DNA from: Prevotellaceae bacterium
GTDB taxonomy: Bacteria; Bacteroidota; Bacteroidia; Bacteroidales; Paludibacteraceae
Assembly: GCA_031290375.1 (NCBI GenBank)
Contig: JAITNR010000095.1
Span: 1 to 8,174 of the forward strand
Reading direction: 5' to 3'
DNA: 8,174 nt
Part shown: in pieces, positions 6,825 through 8,174 of the stretch
Numbering within the stretch: the first letter of the stretch is position 1
Layout of the letters: each line of letters starts with the position of its first letter
Position numbers and translations under genes: made by a program
The notes under the pieces: generated by a model
Databases searched by the model: none
What the model was told of the DNA's origin: nothing
Seen by the model: the letters and a program-made list of their open reading frames with translations, nothing else

Positions 6825-7451
6825 ATGAAAAAGTTATTAATTATATTTGGAACATTGTTTATGCTATCCTGTGGATGGGACCCAAACGGAAATGGGCTGC
6901 CAAACGGTTGGGCAGAGATGCCGATAGAAAGGATCAAAAGTTATTTTTCCTGTGAGGGGCGAAACAGTTTTACCTACATTTCGGATTCAAGTACTGCAAT
7001 GGTGTTTGAGACGAACTATTGTGTATGTCAATATAGTCCATATTACAGTGAAAAACATTCGATATGTTCAAAGTGTGCAAATAGTGAATATATAAATTGT
7101 TCTCTGGATATGTGGACAGAAGATAGGAATGGTCTTTATACTCATTTCGATTTGGGTTCAAACAGGATAACATTATATATATGTTACAAATATACAATTC
7201 GTATAGTGATACCAAGTGAACCATATTATGAAACAATTGAAGCATTTGGGTCATTTCAAAAAGAATTTGAAAACAACCTCTCAAAAGACAAGGGTATGGG
7301 TTACCCCAAAAATCCCAACGAATTTTTGGAATATCTGACTGATACCATTGATTTGTCCCATAATAATAAAATAATGGGACAATTGGTTGCAGGGAAAGGT
7401 CTGGTGTGGTTCACCGACAACAATGGCGTTATTTGGAACTTGGCAGAATAG
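6825..7451 (+). CDS. Unrecognised lipoprotein
   Basis: The 208-residue product starts MKKLLIIFGTLFMLSC, a lipoprotein signal peptide with lipobox LSC and Cys16 as the lipidated residue. An upstream in-frame TTG at 6765 would bury this signal, so the ATG at 6825 is preferred. After the cysteine comes GWDPNGNGLPNG, which has no clear acidic surface-export signal. The mature part has a cysteine cluster (CVCQ near 66-69, then CSKCANS and INC before about 95) that may form disulfides. The C-terminal segment GKGLVWFTDNNGVIWNLAE resembles the ends of other small Bacteroidota lipoproteins as I remember them. I do not recognise the family and no function can be given. A strong intrinsic terminator follows 8 bp after the stop, so the gene ends its transcript. 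Confidence 0.8.
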   Translation: MKKLLIIFGTLFMLSCGWDPNGNGLPNGWAEMPIERIKSYFSCEGRNSFTYISDSSTAMVFETNYCVCQYSPYYSEKHSICSKCANSEYINCSLDMWTEDRNGLYTHFDLGSNRITLYICYKYTIRIVIPSEPYYETIEAFGSFQKEFENNLSKDKGMGYPKNPNEFLEYLTDTIDLSHNNKIMGQLVAGKGLVWFTDNNGVIWNLAE

Positions 7452-7458
7452 TGTGGGG

Positions 7459-7496
7459 AAAAGGCTGTTTCAAAAGCAGGCAGCCTTTTTTATTTT
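7459..7496 (+). terminator. Rho-independent terminator of the lipoprotein gene
   Basis: AAAAGGCTG at 7459-7467 pairs with CAGCCTTTT at 7481-7489, a 9-bp stem with a 13-nt loop. It runs into TTTTTTATTTTT. It begins 8 bases after the stop codon. Confidence 0.88.
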
Positions 7497-7627
7497 TAAG
7501 CATTTACTAAAAGATGCCATTTTTACACAGTTTGTGGCTAGGAATTTTTGGATAGAGTGTCGAAGTCAGAACGACATAAATATTTTAAATGCATGTCGTA
7601 TATTTAACCTAAAAAGTAACAAAAATG

Positions 7628-7730
7628 CCGTCATTGCGGGCTTGACCCGCAATCCCCCTAAATAAGTCCCTAAAAAACATGGGATTGCGGGTCTGTCATT
7701 GCGGGCTACGACCCGCAACCGCAATGACGG
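7628..7730. repeat. REP-like nested palindromic element
   Basis: Two outer 12-bp arms are exact inverted copies (CCGTCATTGCGG at 7628-7639, CCGCAATGACGG at 7719-7730). Two inner 12-bp arms are also exact (ACCCGCAATCCC at 7645-7656, GGGATTGCGGGT at 7681-7692), around a 24-base AT-rich centre. Each half also folds alone: ATTGCGGG/CCCGCAAT at 7633-7640/7646-7653 (8 bp, 5-nt loop) and TTGCGGG/CCCGCAA at 7699-7705/7712-7718 (7 bp, 6-nt loop). The element is far more GC-rich than its flanks. Similar GTCATTGCGGGC-type dispersed intergenic repeats are known from many bacteria, and their translation gives the familiar VIAGLTRNP peptide. It is non-coding. Confidence 0.85.
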
Positions 7731-7824
7731 GTATTTAGAAGTGATTTAGGTATTAGATACGATATTCATTTAAAAAATAATTCAAAAATATTTTTTCGCA
7801 TTTTTTGCCTTAAAAAAACAGTAC

Positions 7825-7841
7825 TTGGAATGATTTTTGCA
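7825..7841 (+). promoter_or_regulatory. Candidate sigma-54 (-24/-12) promoter
   Basis: TTGGAATGATTTTTGCA has GG at 7827-7828 and GC at 7839-7840, separated by exactly 10 bases. This is the spacing of the sigma-54 consensus TGGCAC-N5-TTGC, with the TTGCA part intact and CAC read as AAT. Initiation would be near 7852, leaving a leader of about 62 nt before the ATG at 7915. The leader contains a small dyad (AGCAG 7860-7864, CTGCT 7876-7880). No enhancer site was identified. Confidence 0.45.
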
Positions 7842-7914
7842 GCAAAAACATAAAAATAAAGCAGTAACTGTTAACCTGCTGCTAATAACTTTAACCTTTT
7901 AATTTATTTATTTT

Positions 7915-8174
7915 ATGAAAAAAAATCACTTTTTTAAAAATTTGCTGACTATTGCTGTAATGTTCCTTTTTAGTGCGAGTGTATGTGCCCAATATTCAGG
8001 GAAATTCGTGAGAATAACTTCTTTAAGTGACCTCACAGACGGTTATTATGTGATAACAGGTAATGAAACCGACTACGCAATGAAAGTAAATATCGATGGG
8101 AGTTCGCAATATGCCCAAACTGTTGCCATTACAAATGATACTATTGCGAATACGGACGAAACTATTGTTTGGGA
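7915..8174 (+). CDS. Secreted protein, N-terminal part (runs off window)
   Basis: Eighty-six codons are visible from the ATG at 7915, and the frame is still open at the right edge. The first 26 residues form a signal peptide: MKKNHFFKNLL, a hydrophobic core TIAVMFLFSASV, and a CAQ cleavage site. The mature protein begins QYSGKFVRITSLSDLTDGYY and continues VITGNETDYAMKV. The pattern of an ITSLSDLTDG-type segment followed by a YYVITGN strand is common at the start of large secreted Bacteroidota proteins, some of them T9SS cargo. This is recalled rather than searched. The enzymatic or binding domains, and any C-terminal sorting domain, lie outside the window, so no function can be given. A candidate sigma-54 promoter lies at 7825-7841 and a REP-like element further upstream separates it from the lipoprotein gene. 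Confidence 0.8.
   Translation, partial: MKKNHFFKNLLTIAVMFLFSASVCAQYSGKFVRITSLSDLTDGYYVITGNETDYAMKVNIDGSSQYAQTVAITNDTIANTDETIVW

Noticed and set aside
7571..7599. Inverted repeat ACGACAT/ATGTCGT as a terminator or operator
   Set aside because: Only 7 bp with a 15-nt loop and no T-run; expected by chance in a spacer of this length.
7387..7665. 92-codon plus-strand frame ending VIAGLTRNPPK
   Set aside because: It overlaps the end of the lipoprotein gene, crosses the terminator and ends in the REP-like palindrome, whose translation gives this familiar false peptide.

Overview
The window looks like chromosomal DNA from a member of the Bacteroidota, probably Bacteroidales-like and quite possibly uncultured. 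The evidence is a secreted nuclease with a type IX secretion (T9SS) C-terminal sorting domain, a Bacteroidota-type outer-membrane beta-barrel receptor with an N-terminal carboxypeptidase-regulatory-like domain, a stand-alone lipoprotein, AT-rich spacers, weak ribosome binding sites and a TAnnTTTG-type -7 box. No rRNA, tRNA, CRISPR array or intact insertion sequence was seen.

Layout. Positions 1-46 (minus) hold the first 15 codons of a GxxExxY-type protein that runs off the left edge. Positions 67-246 carry two 75-bp tandem repeats closed by an inverted 27-bp arm. Directly right of these is a 5'-truncated second GxxExxY copy (about 233-505, minus), which ends inside the repeat arm. Then three minus-strand genes are read right to left: a T9SS-exported endonuclease I (2373-3470), a small single-PAS-domain protein (2013-2336) and a GltA/GltD-type NADPH-dependent oxidoreductase (506-1957). 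The gaps of 36 and 55 bp make an operon possible.

A 406-bp divergent spacer separates the nuclease from a plus-strand outer-membrane beta-barrel / TonB-receptor-like gene (3877-6381). A 443-bp spacer with no convincing gene follows, then an unrecognised lipoprotein (6825-7451) with a clear intrinsic terminator. A 103-bp nested palindrome of REP-like type (7628-7730) lies between this terminator and a candidate sigma-54 promoter (7825-7841). The promoter faces the start of a secreted protein (7915 to the right edge).

Function. The exported nuclease and the divergently transcribed outer-membrane receptor could belong to extracellular nucleic acid use and uptake, but this rests on proximity only. 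The GltA-type enzyme supplies or consumes NADPH reducing power in the cytoplasm. Neither a large glutamate synthase subunit nor the FNR-like NfnA partner is next to it. The most interesting parts are the GxxExxY gene/repeat/remnant arrangement at the left edge, and the REP-like palindrome plus sigma-54-type promoter at the right.
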